This document shows positions 44,588 to 54,045 of a DNA stretch of 64,000 bases, piece by piece; position 1 is the first letter of the stretch, and every line of letters begins with the position of its first letter. A program made the translations under genes and the position numbers. Origin of the DNA: Chitinophaga sp. Cy-1792 (lineage in GTDB: Bacteria; Bacteroidota; Bacteroidia; Chitinophagales; Chitinophagaceae). Location: assembly GCF_011752935.1 (NCBI RefSeq), contig NZ_VWWO01000003.1, positions 372,001 through 436,000 of the forward strand. The letters run 5' to 3'. The notes beneath the pieces are model-generated. The model did no database searches and was not told where the DNA came from. It worked only from the letters and a program-made list of their open reading frames with translations.

Positions 44588-46114
44588 CTAAATCCCCAAC
44601 ATCATTTCCTCTTCAGGGATTTTATCCAATCGCTGGTATAATGTCTCCTCATTCCTTTCTAAAAGCAGTACAGACGCAAAGAACAGCAGCACCATCACCA
44701 TTAGCTGATATCTCAATACAACTGGTGCCGCCAGTGTGAAAAACATAAAGTTGCAAAACAGAAAACTGGAAACTATGATGATAGTAAGGTTGAATAGACG
44801 GGTGGTATTTTTATATCTCTTCCGGAAAATAAATCTGAATAATTCTTCCAGAAATAATATATGTAAAATAAAGATGAGTATTTGGTAAACATACATGATG
44901 TTGGACTGTACGCTATCTGATATCCGTGGCTGCGCATCTGTTGTATTAAACCAGGCTTTCATATTAAGCGGCGTGCCATAGAGCATTCGCTGGTTTTTGC
45001 CAATGAATTCCTGTCCGGGCAACAGGTATTCCAGCATGTTGGGCATCCAGAAGTAACGTGCATACACAAAAGGATGTGATTTGATGAGATAGGCGCCATA
45101 ATCTCCAACCAGTTTGGAAGCAATGGCATAGTTGCTGTAAACATCATCCAGACTGTATTTGGCGCGATAGAAGCTCAATACCTGCCGTAGCGGGCTGTGA
45201 TCATCCCATAAAAAATAGGCGCCTGCTGCCGGTGTTGCATTTTCGGCATGAAAGTAAGGCCCGGTACAAAACTGATGGGCGAGGGTATGGATTCCTTTAA
45301 ACTGCTGCGGTATATGTGTAGTATCGAAAGTTACGTGGGGGACAATAAACAGGGCATTGCTGGCCAGCTGCCAGCTGCTGAATACGGAAAATTTCCTTAC
45401 GCCTGTATACCTGTAAGTAACATTGGCGGTATTATAAATGAATAAAATGATGAGTACGGCGGGCAGTACGATACCGATTGCTTTCTTCCACGCACTGGTA
45501 TGTGCCATTAAAATGGGAATAATAGCAACTACCGGGAAAAACATGGCATTATACCGGATGGCAAAAGCCATTGCCAGCACAATGCCATGGAGAATTAAAA
45601 CCAATAGTCCGGGCTTATAGCAGATCCACAGCAACAGCGCAAACCAGGTAAGCCCGAGGGCAAGGAATAACGCCTCTGTAATTACATAGTTGCTGAGATA
45701 AAGAAATAAAGGGTTTATAAGTAGAAAGAGTAAAACACTGTACCTGAATAGTTTTCCAGGATTTAATAAACGCGAAATACTGAAATATAGGAAGAAAGCA
45801 GCCAGCTGAAGAAGCATATATTGTATACATACCAATACCGTTTCGGAAGATGATATCGTATGCACCAGCATCAGGAATTTCGAATACCCCACCGGCCAGA
45901 AAGCCGCATCCAGATGGCGGCTGGCGGTATCGATATACGCAGTGGTATCTGGTGTTACATCTGCAAACGGATACCATTGTTTAAACACTATCAGGCTGAT
46001 AACAGCACTGATGATGGCAATTCCTACTATCAGCCTGTTATAGCTATAGGCAAAGAAGGAACCGCGGAATCTGGTGTCCGTGCCGGGGTTGTAGTACCTG
46101 TGAGATAACATCAT
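44588..46114 (-). CDS. Multi-pass membrane glycosyltransferase (GT-C / PMT-like)
   Basis: The 508-residue protein has about ten to twelve membrane helices. The first periplasmic loop carries 'FADVTPDTTAYIDTA', the acidic motif position used by GT-C enzymes (ArnT/PMT type) to activate a polyprenyl-phosphate sugar donor. A large loop lies around residues 250-380. It would transfer a sugar outside the inner membrane to lipid or protein. The FAD oxidoreductase gene lies 56 bases upstream in the same direction, suggesting a joint role in surface glycan chemistry. Donor and acceptor unknown. Confidence 0.8.
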   Translation of the reverse strand: MMLSHRYYNPGTDTRFRGSFFAYSYNRLIVGIAIISAVISLIVFKQWYPFADVTPDTTAYIDTASRHLDAAFWPVGYSKFLMLVHTISSSETVLVCIQYMLLQLAAFFLYFSISRLLNPGKLFRYSVLLFLLINPLFLYLSNYVITEALFLALGLTWFALLLWICYKPGLLVLILHGIVLAMAFAIRYNAMFFPVVAIIPILMAHTSAWKKAIGIVLPAVLIILFIYNTANVTYRYTGVRKFSVFSSWQLASNALFIVPHVTFDTTHIPQQFKGIHTLAHQFCTGPYFHAENATPAAGAYFLWDDHSPLRQVLSFYRAKYSLDDVYSNYAIASKLVGDYGAYLIKSHPFVYARYFWMPNMLEYLLPGQEFIGKNQRMLYGTPLNMKAWFNTTDAQPRISDSVQSNIMYVYQILIFILHILFLEELFRFIFRKRYKNTTRLFNLTIIIVSSFLFCNFMFFTLAAPVVLRYQLMVMVLLFFASVLLLERNEETLYQRLDKIPEEEMMLGI

Positions 46115-46170
46115 CTTTAATTTACCTGTAAAAAATTACAGTCAGCGAAATTGTACTGGTGATACTCAGA

Positions 46171-47769
46171 TTACTTTTTTTCTTCGTGGTATTCCTGTTC
46201 TGTATTGATAGACCAGATATTTGATTTGGTGGTGATGCCGTTGGCGATATTGTCCACAGCTACCATGGCAGTGAGCATAGAGTGGTCGGAGTTATTATAT
46301 TTATGCATGCCATTTCGTCCTACGAGGAAGATATTTTCGAACTGGTCAATATAATTCCTGAATTCATCAAATCTTTCGTATACGCCGAAATAAGCCGGAT
46401 AGGTTTTTTCCATACGCAATACAGTGGCATCCAGCACATCGTCTTCTTTGGCGAGGCCTATCTTGCAAAGCTCACTGATGGCGATGGTGCGGATTTCGTT
46501 ATCGGAAAGCTCCCAGAAACCATCACCGATGTTGCAGAAATATTCCATTCCCACCCAGGTAGTAGCGGGGTCTTTCACCATATAAGGGCTCCAGTTGTTG
46601 AACAGCTGCAGGCGTCCTACACGGACATCTTTCTCTTGTATATAGATCCAGGTATCTTTGAGGGTGATAGGTTTGGAGTCGCCGGATTTATCGGTAAAGC
46701 TGAGGTTTTTAAGTAAGATGCCTATGGTGATGAAATCGCGGTACTGCAGGCCTTCCGCTACTTCTTTCACGTTGGCAGGCACATCTCCCTGGAAGTCGGC
46801 AATCAATTCCTTGATAGGCATGGTAGAGAAGAAATAGTCACCTTCAAGAACGGAGGCTTCGCCGGTAGTTCTGTCTACTGTTTCAATGGCAGTAATACGA
46901 TTACCTTCCTTGAAGATTTTGGTAACATCATGTTGCATGAGGATGGTACCGCCTTTTTCTGTTACTTGTCTGGCGCATTCTTCCCAAAGCTGGCCGGGGC
47001 CGTGTTTAGGGTAGAGGAACTGTTCGATGAGACTGGTCTCTACGTTTTTCTGATTGATATCTTTTGGTTTACCGGCGTCCCAGGCTTGTTTCAGTGCATG
47101 AGAGATGGCTTTACCTATGCTGATACCTTTGATACGTTGGGCACCCCATTCAGCAGAGATTTTATTACAAGGTATTCCCCATACTTTTTCTGTATAATCT
47201 TTAAAGAAGAGATGATACAGTGTAAGCCCGAAGCGGTTGACCATAAAGTCTTCCAGCGATTTTTCCTGTTTGCGCGGAAACAGCTGGGCATACATGTAGG
47301 AGAACATAATTTTAAGGGTGGTGATCAGGCCGAGTTTCTTCAGTGTATCTACAGATAGCTGGATAGGGTAGTTAAAGAATTTCTTCAGGAAGTAGATACG
47401 GGAGAGTCGTTGTCTGACCAGCATGATGAGGTCAGGATCTTTGGCTACGAGGGTATCGCCGCCGGAGTTGCGTGTGTTTTTAACTTCTCTGCTTTTGTTT
47501 TGGTAGGTGATCTGAAACTGTTCCTGTGCAGCTTTTTCTAACGGCATCATATTCATCCACCATTCCATCACGCGATCTGATTTAGAAAAAAATCTGTGAC
47601 CACCGATGTCAATTCTGTTTCCTTTGTAGTTAACCGTTTTCGATATTCCACCAATGTCGGTACTTTTTTCCAGGACTATGGGAATAATGTCGGTGCGTTG
47701 GAGAAGTTCATAGGCAGCAGTGAGCCCTGCAGGCCCTGCGCCAATGATGATTGCTTTTTTTGCTGGCAT
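46171..47769 (-). CDS. FAD-dependent oxidoreductase (UDP-galactopyranose-mutase/amine-oxidase-like)
   Basis: The 532-residue protein has the N-terminal FAD dinucleotide motif '[20 protein letters not shown]', then '[24 protein letters not shown]', typical of the UDP-galactopyranose mutase and protoporphyrinogen-oxidase-like group in polysaccharide clusters. '[11 protein letters not shown]' and the C-terminal '[28 protein letters not shown]' complete the FAD site. Related enzymes act on nucleotide-sugar or polyprenyl intermediates. The neighbouring GT-C gene supports a role in glycan biosynthesis. The exact reaction cannot be stated. Confidence 0.85.
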   Translation of the reverse strand: MPAKKAIIIGAGPAGLTAAYELLQRTDIIPIVLEKSTDIGGISKTVNYKGNRIDIGGHRFFSKSDRVMEWWMNMMPLEKAAQEQFQITYQNKSREVKNTRNSGGDTLVAKDPDLIMLVRQRLSRIYFLKKFFNYPIQLSVDTLKKLGLITTLKIMFSYMYAQLFPRKQEKSLEDFMVNRFGLTLYHLFFKDYTEKVWGIPCNKISAEWGAQRIKGISIGKAISHALKQAWDAGKPKDINQKNVETSLIEQFLYPKHGPGQLWEECARQVTEKGGTILMQHDVTKIFKEGNRITAIETVDRTTGEASVLEGDYFFSTMPIKELIADFQGDVPANVKEVAEGLQYRDFITIGILLKNLSFTDKSGDSKPITLKDTWIYIQEKDVRVGRLQLFNNWSPYMVKDPATTWVGMEYFCNIGDGFWELSDNEIRTIAISELCKIGLAKEDDVLDATVLRMEKTYPAYFGVYERFDEFRNYIDQFENIFLVGRNGMHKYNNSDHSMLTAMVAVDNIANGITTKSNIWSINTEQEYHEEKK

Positions 47770-47942
47770 ACTATTATGGTTTTATACAACAGCTAACATC
47801 CCGGAAAGGAGGAATGCAACTGTTTTGAGGGTATTGACTTCAGGGTAGAAACAGACCAGCTGATCATTACTGCAAAGATGATCAGCCAGTATACAAGTAT
47901 ACCAGTAGCTACTGAAATGGGATGACAGCGTTTAGAATTCGT

Positions 47943-48797
47943 TTAAAATTTCCACTTATAAAAGTAGACAGGTGTATTTTTTCCTTCACTGATGGTGACG
48001 TATCCGTCGTTATCTGCGGTGATGGTAATACCTTCTCCCTGTTTTTCTACTTCATAGGGGAGTTGTCTGGCGGGGCGTGCCATGGCTTGTTCTACAGATT
48101 CGCCGTCGGCGCGGTGCCAGTAGAAAACGTTGGTGAGGGTTTTAATCACAATGTGGTGGCCATCTTTGGAGATATCACCGGCAGTCACCCAGGTATAGGG
48201 TAATTTGATGAGTTCTTCCAATACAGCGTGGTCGCCGTTTTTGAAGTCCAGTTTTGTTTTATATAGATGAATATGTTTTTCTCTTTTGCTGAGTATATAG
48301 ATATTTCTGGAGATGGGATCGATCATGAGTGACTCGGCATCTTTGGGGTCGTCGGCGTATTTCAGTTTGAGTACGTCGGGGGTAATTTCTGTTTTTTTAC
48401 CGGGAATTGTCGTCGGTTCCGGGAAGCGGTATATTTTGATGCTGTTGCGGATGCCGCCATTATCGCCGATGTCGCCTACATAAACATAGTATTTACCTTT
48501 AATGGGACCTATGCCTTCCGCGATATCTTCCCAGTCGCGATTGCTGACATCCTTCAATTTAATGGTGCTGATCAGCTCTGCTTTGCTGTTAATGAGAAAT
48601 ACCTCAGGTTTGTTACCGCTGTCGTTATGCGTCCAGAAACAGCCTTTAAGCGGCACGCTGGAGGCTATGCCGGATGCTTCGGTAAGTTTATCCGATTCCA
48701 CTTTGCCGAGTTCCAGTGGTTTTTCCACGGGAACCTGGGCTGGAGCAATGAGGGTTCCGAGCATAAGCGCAAAGCCGATAAGGATGATTTTCCGCAT
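47943..48797 (-). CDS. Secreted beta-propeller-like protein
   Basis: The 284-residue protein has a signal peptide (residues 1-20, ending APAQV). Beta-propeller-type repeats follow ('ASGIASSVPLKGCFWTHNDSGNKPEVFLI', 'DWEDIAEGIGPIKGKYYVYVGDIGDN', 'DAESLMIDPISRNIYILSKRE', 'QGEGITITADNDGYVTISEG'). The Glu-Asp-rich 'DWEDIA', 'DAESL' and 'GEGIT' positions recall SdiA-regulated/phytase-like propellers, which could bind calcium. No definite enzyme assignment is possible. It stands alone upstream of the FAD oxidoreductase gene, with a 173-base gap. Confidence 0.75.
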   Translation of the reverse strand: MRKIILIGFALMLGTLIAPAQVPVEKPLELGKVESDKLTEASGIASSVPLKGCFWTHNDSGNKPEVFLINSKAELISTIKLKDVSNRDWEDIAEGIGPIKGKYYVYVGDIGDNGGIRNSIKIYRFPEPTTIPGKKTEITPDVLKLKYADDPKDAESLMIDPISRNIYILSKREKHIHLYKTKLDFKNGDHAVLEELIKLPYTWVTAGDISKDGHHIVIKTLTNVFYWHRADGESVEQAMARPARQLPYEVEKQGEGITITADNDGYVTISEGKNTPVYFYKWKF

Positions 48798-48910
48798 AAA
48801 AACGAGGGTATTAGCCGACTTTAATTTAGGATTTATTTGCGGAAAAAGCCCAATATTATTGATACTGAGCGGGTTCGTCTCAAAAAAAGTTGAAAAAAAG
48901 GCAAAAAAAA

Positions 48911-48941
48911 TTTGGTAGAAAATAAATATCTCCTAATTTTG
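48911..48941 (+). promoter_or_regulatory. Promoter of tRNA-Gln(CUG)
   Basis: TTTG at 48911-48914, a 19-base spacer and TAATTTTG at 48934-48941. Confidence 0.8.
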
Positions 48942-48952
48942 CATTCCCGAAT

Positions 48953-49023
48953 TGCCTGATAGTATAACGGTAGTACTCGCGACTCTGACTCGCTCAGTCT
49001 TGGTTCGAATCCAGGTCAGGCAA
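48953..49023 (+). tRNA. tRNA-Gln (anticodon CUG)
   Basis: This 71-nt cloverleaf has the same layout as the UUG copies: acceptor TGCCTGA/TCAGGCA, anticodon loop CTCTGAC (anticodon CTG), identical T arm CTTGG-TTCGAAT-CCAGG and discriminator A. The outermost pair of the anticodon stem (CGCGA/TCGCT) is a C-U mismatch. CCA is not encoded. Confidence 0.93.
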
Positions 49024-49030
49024 CAAAAAA

Positions 49031-49065
49031 AAGTCCGTCTCCTCTAACAAGAGACGGACTTTTTC
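49031..49065 (+). terminator. Terminator after tRNA-Gln(CUG)
   Basis: AGTCCGTCTC pairs perfectly with GAGACGGACT; an A run precedes and a T run follows. Confidence 0.9.
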
Positions 49066-49271
49066 ATTTTACATACCCTATTACACTGATTTTAATATCA
49101 GGATAAGATCACCTCCATGATCTGAAAAAGAAAAACCATTATTTATACGCCTGCCCAAATATCGCATCATAACAGCTACTGTATGATTGAATGAATACCT
49201 GAGCGCAGTAGGATTATGCGTAAGCAAATGGATTTGTAGTCTTATGTTTTTACTTTGGAAAAAAGAAAGTA

Positions 49272-49766
49272 ATGAAATCCTTAGCCTTTATTGTAGCATT
49301 TTTTGCCACCACCACCTTATATGCCCAAATCCCCCAGTCCCAAAAAGGAACACTGGATTTCCGGATTCTAAACTTTGGAATTGCAGCAGTCGTAGAAGGT
49401 ACAAGCGACCGCTTAGACGGAACACCTACCCGAACACATGGCTGGTTACAAGACCTGCAAATAGTGAAGGTAACAGATTCTATTCCCCTTAAGCAAAAGC
49501 AAAACTTTGGAATTGTCTACCAGGTAGATGCAAAGGATACTATTATGATTGCTGTAGACATAGAATGGATTTTTCCTGTTGCTATCACCAATGAGAAAGG
49601 GGCGTCCTATAAATCGGTAAGGTACACCACGAAAAGGCCGACAAATATACCGTCTGGATCTACCTACAGCCTGGATGAACCATATGAAATGGTTAAAGGC
49701 GAATGGGTGGAAAATATCTACATCGGAAACCAGAAAGTAGGTAGCAAAACCTTTTTCGTTTATTAA
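49272..49766 (+). CDS. Small secreted protein of unknown function (DUF3859-like)
   Basis: The 164-residue protein has a clear signal peptide (residues 1-19, ending LYAQI). The mature part is predicted all-beta, with 'NFGIVYQVDAKDTIMIAVDIEWIFP' and 'YSLDEPYEMVKGEWVENIYIGNQKVGSKTFFVY', a pattern like the DUF3859 family; I am not certain of this. It probably folds as an Ig-like periplasmic or secreted domain. It stands alone between the tRNA terminator and a shared terminator. Confidence 0.7.
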   Translation: MKSLAFIVAFFATTTLYAQIPQSQKGTLDFRILNFGIAAVVEGTSDRLDGTPTRTHGWLQDLQIVKVTDSIPLKQKQNFGIVYQVDAKDTIMIAVDIEWIFPVAITNEKGASYKSVRYTTKRPTNIPSGSTYSLDEPYEMVKGEWVENIYIGNQKVGSKTFFVY

Positions 49767-49782
49767 AAAATAAGCGGATATT

Positions 49783-49820
49783 AAAACGCCGGTATTCCTC
49801 TTCGGAATACCGGCGTTTTT
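49783..49820. terminator. Bidirectional terminator
   Basis: AAAACGCCGGTATTCC pairs with GGAATACCGGCGTTTT around TCTTC. It serves the DUF3859-like gene (+) and the amidohydrolase gene (-). The same AAAACGCCGGT/ACCGGCGTTTT arms recur at 51744-51783. Confidence 0.92.
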
Positions 49821-49836
49821 GTAATATCAAAAAAAC

Positions 49837-51600
49837 TTATTTCGGTCTGCTATACACGAGGTTACCATCTTTATACGTATAGGCTACATGTACTGCATCC
49901 CTGATTTTCGTAGGATCGATGGTCATAGGATCGGCTGTCAGTACTACTACATCAGCTTTGTATCCTGGCTTCAGTTTTCCTTTGCTTTTGTCTTCTCCCC
50001 ATTGGTAGGCAGCTTCGGAAGTAATGGCCCTTAATCCGTGATATACCGCCACGCGCTGATCCGGACCTAATGTCTGGTTGCTTTGTGTCAAACGATTGGC
50101 AGCTGCATATACCGCTGTAATCAGGTCTGGTGGTGTGATAGGCGCATCTGTGTGAATGGTGTACCGCAATCCGTAATTTTCTGCATGTTTCATCGGACTG
50201 ATATTATCCGCACGTGGAGAGCCTAACACATTGGACTTATACCAATCTCCCCAGATATAGGCATGTGTAGGGAAAAAACTAGGCATCACATCCGGATCCA
50301 GTTTTTTCATGAGTACCAGTTGATCTTCACGGGCCGTCTGGCAATGGATCATTACATTAGGTGTAGGCTGACTGATAGATATACCGCTGTCCTTTAAATT
50401 TTTGAAGATAGCCAAAGCCATGCCTATGGCGGAATCTCCGTTGACATGAATATGTACAGGCATACCAATGGATTCAACGTCTTTTACATGATGGTATGCC
50501 TCATCATAGGTGTAAATAGGCCTGCCAGCGTAGGAAGCATCTTCACCAATCATTGGTGTATAATAGGGCTTTGATAAGTACGCATCTTTTCCTTGTGGTG
50601 AGCCATCAAATGTCAGTTTGATAGCACCAATTTTAAAATGCTTTGTATAATGATTGTACTGTGTTTTTAGTTGCTTCAGGTTATTGTGAAAATCATCATA
50701 ATCCGGACAAACAATATAATCTCCTTTTAACTTACCTGATTCGCATGCTGCAAGTACCATTGCATAGGTTGCCTGGTCTGCTCTTCCTTCGCAAATGGTG
50801 GTCAGGCCATAGGCAAAACAGGTGTCTTCTGCTTTGCGCATCATTTCCAGTGGCTTAGGCAAAGTATGTGTCTGTGACATAGCCTTGTTGATAGCAGCTA
50901 TATTGGCATTCTCCAATAACAGACCAGTAACATGAGGTTTACCGTTTTTAACATCCTTTACAACGGTTCCTCCTGCAATGGTGTCGGCACGTGTGCCGTC
51001 ATTAATTCCCATCATGTTGAGAAACTTAGTATTGCCCACGCCCATATGTGCACTTACATGTATGATGTAAACCGGATGATCTCCGTATATGTTATCCAGC
51101 TGTTCGCGGGTAGGCTGCTGCTGATTGGGTTTTAACTGTGAATCATCATAGTTATTGCCAACAAGTATGGCCGTTTTGTCCAGGTGGTTTTTGTCTGCAT
51201 AATGATCCATGATATCTATAATGTCACTAACGGAAGTACACTGGCCATAGGGAGGACCACTCAGGTTGGCCAATGGGGCTACCATGGCTTCCAGTCCCAC
51301 ATGTGCATGGGCATCAATAAAGCCTGGCATGATAAGCGAATCTTTATAATCCTTAATAATAACATTGCCCTGAAACTGGGCTTTGGCCTTCTCAAAGTTG
51401 CCAACATAGGCAATGGTATCTCCCTGTATGACCACACATTCTTTTGTGATGGCAGAATCGCCATCATCCATGGTTCTGACCTTGCCCTTCAGGATCACAG
51501 TGGTACCTGCAAGAATGTGCTGGCCTTTCGATTGGTTACAGGATAAAAAATGAAAAGCTACTCCAAGGGACAGGAGTACAGTCAACAGTTTGTTTTTCAT
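49837..51600 (-). CDS. YtcJ-like amidohydrolase lipoprotein
   Basis: The 587-residue protein has its signal ending HFLSCNQSKG, so it is probably a lipoprotein in the cell envelope. The Amidohydro_3 fold is recognised from 'LIMPGFIDAHAHVGLEAM' (metal-binding His-x-His), 'MPVHIHVNGDSAIGMAL', 'VMIHCQTARE' and the late 'YTIHTDAPITPPD' carrying the catalytic Asp, then 'LKPGYKADVVVL'. The family hydrolyses C-N bonds in unknown substrates. It is monocistronic, with a terminator on its 3' side. Confidence 0.9.
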   Translation of the reverse strand: MKNKLLTVLLSLGVAFHFLSCNQSKGQHILAGTTVILKGKVRTMDDGDSAITKECVVIQGDTIAYVGNFEKAKAQFQGNVIIKDYKDSLIMPGFIDAHAHVGLEAMVAPLANLSGPPYGQCTSVSDIIDIMDHYADKNHLDKTAILVGNNYDDSQLKPNQQQPTREQLDNIYGDHPVYIIHVSAHMGVGNTKFLNMMGINDGTRADTIAGGTVVKDVKNGKPHVTGLLLENANIAAINKAMSQTHTLPKPLEMMRKAEDTCFAYGLTTICEGRADQATYAMVLAACESGKLKGDYIVCPDYDDFHNNLKQLKTQYNHYTKHFKIGAIKLTFDGSPQGKDAYLSKPYYTPMIGEDASYAGRPIYTYDEAYHHVKDVESIGMPVHIHVNGDSAIGMALAIFKNLKDSGISISQPTPNVMIHCQTAREDQLVLMKKLDPDVMPSFFPTHAYIWGDWYKSNVLGSPRADNISPMKHAENYGLRYTIHTDAPITPPDLITAVYAAANRLTQSNQTLGPDQRVAVYHGLRAITSEAAYQWGEDKSKGKLKPGYKADVVVLTADPMTIDPTKIRDAVHVAYTYKDGNLVYSRPK

Positions 51601-51743
51601 AGTGGTTGCGTAATTTGTAATAGGCTATTTTGTCAGACCTTCAACAACCACAGATAGGAATTGTTTGTTTTTTGTATTGAAATTAAATATATTTTATATA
51701 GATATATAAGTATAAGTATATGTATTCTGCCTGAATAATATAC

Positions 51744-51783
51744 AAAACGCCGGTGTTCCTTCCTGGGGATATACCGGCGTTTT
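51744..51783 (-). terminator. Terminator of the His/Tyr-rich lipoprotein gene
   Basis: AAAACGCCGGT pairs with ACCGGCGTTTT across an 18-base partly paired loop. It sits 42 bases beyond the stop of the small gene on the minus strand. The bases between it and the amidohydrolase start (51601-51743) are very AT-rich and should hold that gene's promoter. Confidence 0.75.
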
Positions 51784-51825
51784 ATTTATTGCAAGCGTTT
51801 CTGGATTCAGCTAATGCTTTAATGC

Positions 51826-51960
51826 CTAATAGTGATAATATCCATGGTGATAATAATGTGGATGGTGATAACGGTAATAACCAGGTCGTTGTTCTACCAC
51901 GCAAGACGTAAAACCCGCTGCTAAAATGATGGCAAGGACTATATATTTTAATGCTTTCAT
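51826..51960 (-). CDS. 44-residue His/Tyr-rich lipoprotein
   Basis: The open frame runs on the minus strand from ATG 51960 to TAG 51826. The peptide has a classic lipoprotein signal (hydrophobic residues 6-16, lipobox FTSC, Cys20). A short mature tail after 'VVEQRPG' consists almost only of Tyr, His, Gly, Pro and Arg, with eight histidines in the last 15 residues. The tail could bind metal ions such as zinc, copper or nickel, or could simply be a small structural envelope peptide. It is below usual gene-caller length, has its own terminator, and is flanked by intergenic DNA. Confidence 0.7.
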   Translation of the reverse strand: MKALKYIVLAIILAAGFTSCVVEQRPGYYRYHHPHYYHHGYYHY

Positions 51961-52120
51961 GACTGCTGATTTTAAAAATTAAAAATGGTCGGTTTTTGAA
52001 AGCTGGCGTCTGCAGTCCGTCGTTGCTTCTGTACTGTATAATGGCAAAAGTGTGCCAGAATGAAAAATGGAATGTTATCTACTGTTAAATGTTTCAGGAA
52101 GCGATTATAAGGCCCTTTTA

Positions 52121-52160
52121 AACGACGATAGCGATGCAGGTGGGCATCGCTATCGTCGTT
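52121..52160. repeat. Perfect 17-bp inverted repeat
   Basis: AACGACGATAGCGATGC (52121-52137) and its exact complement (52144-52160) surround a six-base loop, 36 bases beyond the stop of the outer-membrane protein gene. It has no proper U-tract on either side, so it may be a terminator of weak type or an mRNA-stabilising hairpin. Confidence 0.7.
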
Positions 52161-52195
52161 TGTGATTGAGGCGCTATACTGCGCCCGTAATGCAG

Positions 52196-53398
52196 TTAGA
52201 ATGAAATCTTTTCACTGCCAAAGCCCCAGTTTATACCGAGTGAGCTGAAAAGCCTGGATTTATTGAATCCGAAATCATTACCGAATGTCCCGGAGAAATA
52301 GAGGTTGCTACTGAGCCTGTAATTGATGAAACCCACAAAGCGCTGGGATTTCAGCGAGGTACTGCTGTAATAACTCCTATGCACATACTCTGTTCCGAAA
52401 CTGATAGGATCAAAGTCCAGCATGATTTTTCCACCAACATCTATAGCATTTCCCGGTGCAATGGACTTGTCGTTCTTGCTGTAGATATCATACATGTAAC
52501 GCGAATACAATGAAATAGACAGGTAGTTTGTCTGCACGCTGTCCCGTTTGCGACCATTCAACTGCACGTTGTAAATGGCTGAAGACCATATGGCAGAACG
52601 GCCTGTATTCCAGGTGCTGTCACCAACGCCATAGGCAGCATATGCAGCAGAAGCATCCCATTGGAAAATTGGTTTTTCTTCAAGCAACTTCTTAACGGCT
52701 TTTGTTGCTCCAGTCATTTTTTGCCCATACTTTTCCATGATAAGCGGCATTAGTTTTACCAATTTTGTAGAATCACCAATTGCTAGTCTATATTGGCTTC
52801 CTAAGTCAGAGGTATCTCTAAGAAGCGATATTACAAAATCGTTTACCGTCAGACACCATTTTTGGGCCGAGTCATTTACGTTCCTGGCGTAGTTCTCTCT
52901 ATAGAAACGTACTATTGTAGCATTGGCTCCTATAGAGAAAATTTTCTGCTTTCCAATCGTCGTATCCGGACTCATATTCTTATTTGCAAAAGCGATTGAA
53001 AGGCTTGCCAGTTTCAATGCTGCAAATGGATTCATGCTCGGATTATCTTTTTCATATCCTTTTAATCCGATAAAGCTGGCGAAGTTCTTTGTGCGTAAAT
53101 CCCGAATGTTTGTTGCGTTAACATTTTTCATTTTTTTTCTGTCGTTGTTTAGCCACCAGTAAGGGGTTAATTCGGCAGAATAATTCTGAGGCCACCCGCT
53201 GTTATCACTGAAATTCTGTATTACACCAAGGGCAAAAGCTTTTGGTGTAACAGTGCTTCCTGTTAAAGTAGGGGATACGTCAATTAATTTGAATGCGGCA
53301 GACTGCGGAACTGACAGATTTGTAGTACTAAGGGATTCCTGTGCCCGTGCAATAACGGTGACACAAAGGATTCCCAGTAGCAGCAAGTATTTTTTCAT
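52196..53398 (-). CDS. Outer-membrane beta-barrel protein, unknown family
   Basis: The 400-residue protein has a signal peptide (ending VIARAQE). The rest is rich in amphipathic strands with aromatic girdle residues, ending 'FSSLGINWGFGSEKISF', as expected for an outer-membrane barrel. A middle insertion (about 120-240) is helical and charged. I do not recognise the family. It lies 14 bases downstream of a 139-residue gene in the same direction, so the two are probably co-transcribed and may work together. Confidence 0.7.
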   Translation of the reverse strand: MKKYLLLLGILCVTVIARAQESLSTTNLSVPQSAAFKLIDVSPTLTGSTVTPKAFALGVIQNFSDNSGWPQNYSAELTPYWWLNNDRKKMKNVNATNIRDLRTKNFASFIGLKGYEKDNPSMNPFAALKLASLSIAFANKNMSPDTTIGKQKIFSIGANATIVRFYRENYARNVNDSAQKWCLTVNDFVISLLRDTSDLGSQYRLAIGDSTKLVKLMPLIMEKYGQKMTGATKAVKKLLEEKPIFQWDASAAYAAYGVGDSTWNTGRSAIWSSAIYNVQLNGRKRDSVQTNYLSISLYSRYMYDIYSKNDKSIAPGNAIDVGGKIMLDFDPISFGTEYVHRSYYSSTSLKSQRFVGFINYRLSSNLYFSGTFGNDFGFNKSRLFSSLGINWGFGSEKISF

Positions 53399-53412
53399 AT
53401 TTAAACGCTATT

Positions 53413-53832
53413 CTAAGCTCCCTGAATAAGATTGATGTCTTTTGAGATGTATAAAAGTGTGTAATCTGGCGACATTGGCACTATTACATCATAGGCTTCG
53501 TATTTTTCTGTGCCGTTGGGTCCTCCTTCAAGCAGATATATTACTGTTACTTTACTGGCCTGTAACTTACGGGTGTCGAGGTCTGCCCCAGTGAGCGCCA
53601 CAATACTGGTGATGTCAAGAATTTTTCCAACACAGTTACTGGCCACTCCGATTGTCTGTTGAAGTATACTGCCGGAGTGATTTGTCGAAGTTGCAACCGG
53701 GTCTGGTTCGGCCAGGTTATGGTTCTGCAATAATAACGTGGCGACAGTTTGAACCATTCCATAGCTGGAGATAATTACTGAAACCTTGATCTGATCAGTG
53801 GTGGAGTTTCCAACAGTGTACGTTTGAATCAT
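53413..53832 (-). CDS. Hypothetical protein, partner of the barrel protein
   Basis: The 139-residue protein has no signal peptide or membrane segment. It is rich in Thr, Val and Ile with alternating patterns that predict beta strands ('QIKVSVIISSYG', 'SKVTVIYLLEGG', 'YDVIVPMSPDYTLLYISKDI'). I do not recognise it. The gene precedes the barrel-protein gene by 14 bases. It might be a cytosolic or leaderless-secreted companion. Confidence 0.6.
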   Translation of the reverse strand: MIQTYTVGNSTTDQIKVSVIISSYGMVQTVATLLLQNHNLAEPDPVATSTNHSGSILQQTIGVASNCVGKILDITSIVALTGADLDTRKLQASKVTVIYLLEGGPNGTEKYEAYDVIVPMSPDYTLLYISKDINLIQGA

Positions 53833-53968
53833 TTAAATTAAAAATTAGAGGTTAGGGATTAGATGTGAAACACAATTAGGGCTAAAATTTACTCAGTTGA
53901 CTATGGGGGACAAATGTATAGGAAGTTATCTAAATAGTATAGCCGTTAACGTTATTTAACATACAGAT

Positions 53969-54015
53969 AAACCCGATATACAACTTATGTTTTATAAGAA
54001 TTGTATATCGGGTTT
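53969..54015. terminator. Long bidirectional hairpin terminator
   Basis: AAACCCGATATACAA pairs perfectly with TTGTATATCGGGTTT, and inside it CTTAT pairs with ATAAG around GTTTT. It lies between the SRAP gene end (minus strand, 54046) and the start of the 139-residue gene's upstream region. It most likely ends the SRAP transcript. Confidence 0.8.
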
Positions 54016-54045
54016 AGTAAGATGATCTTATGAAAAAAATAAGGC

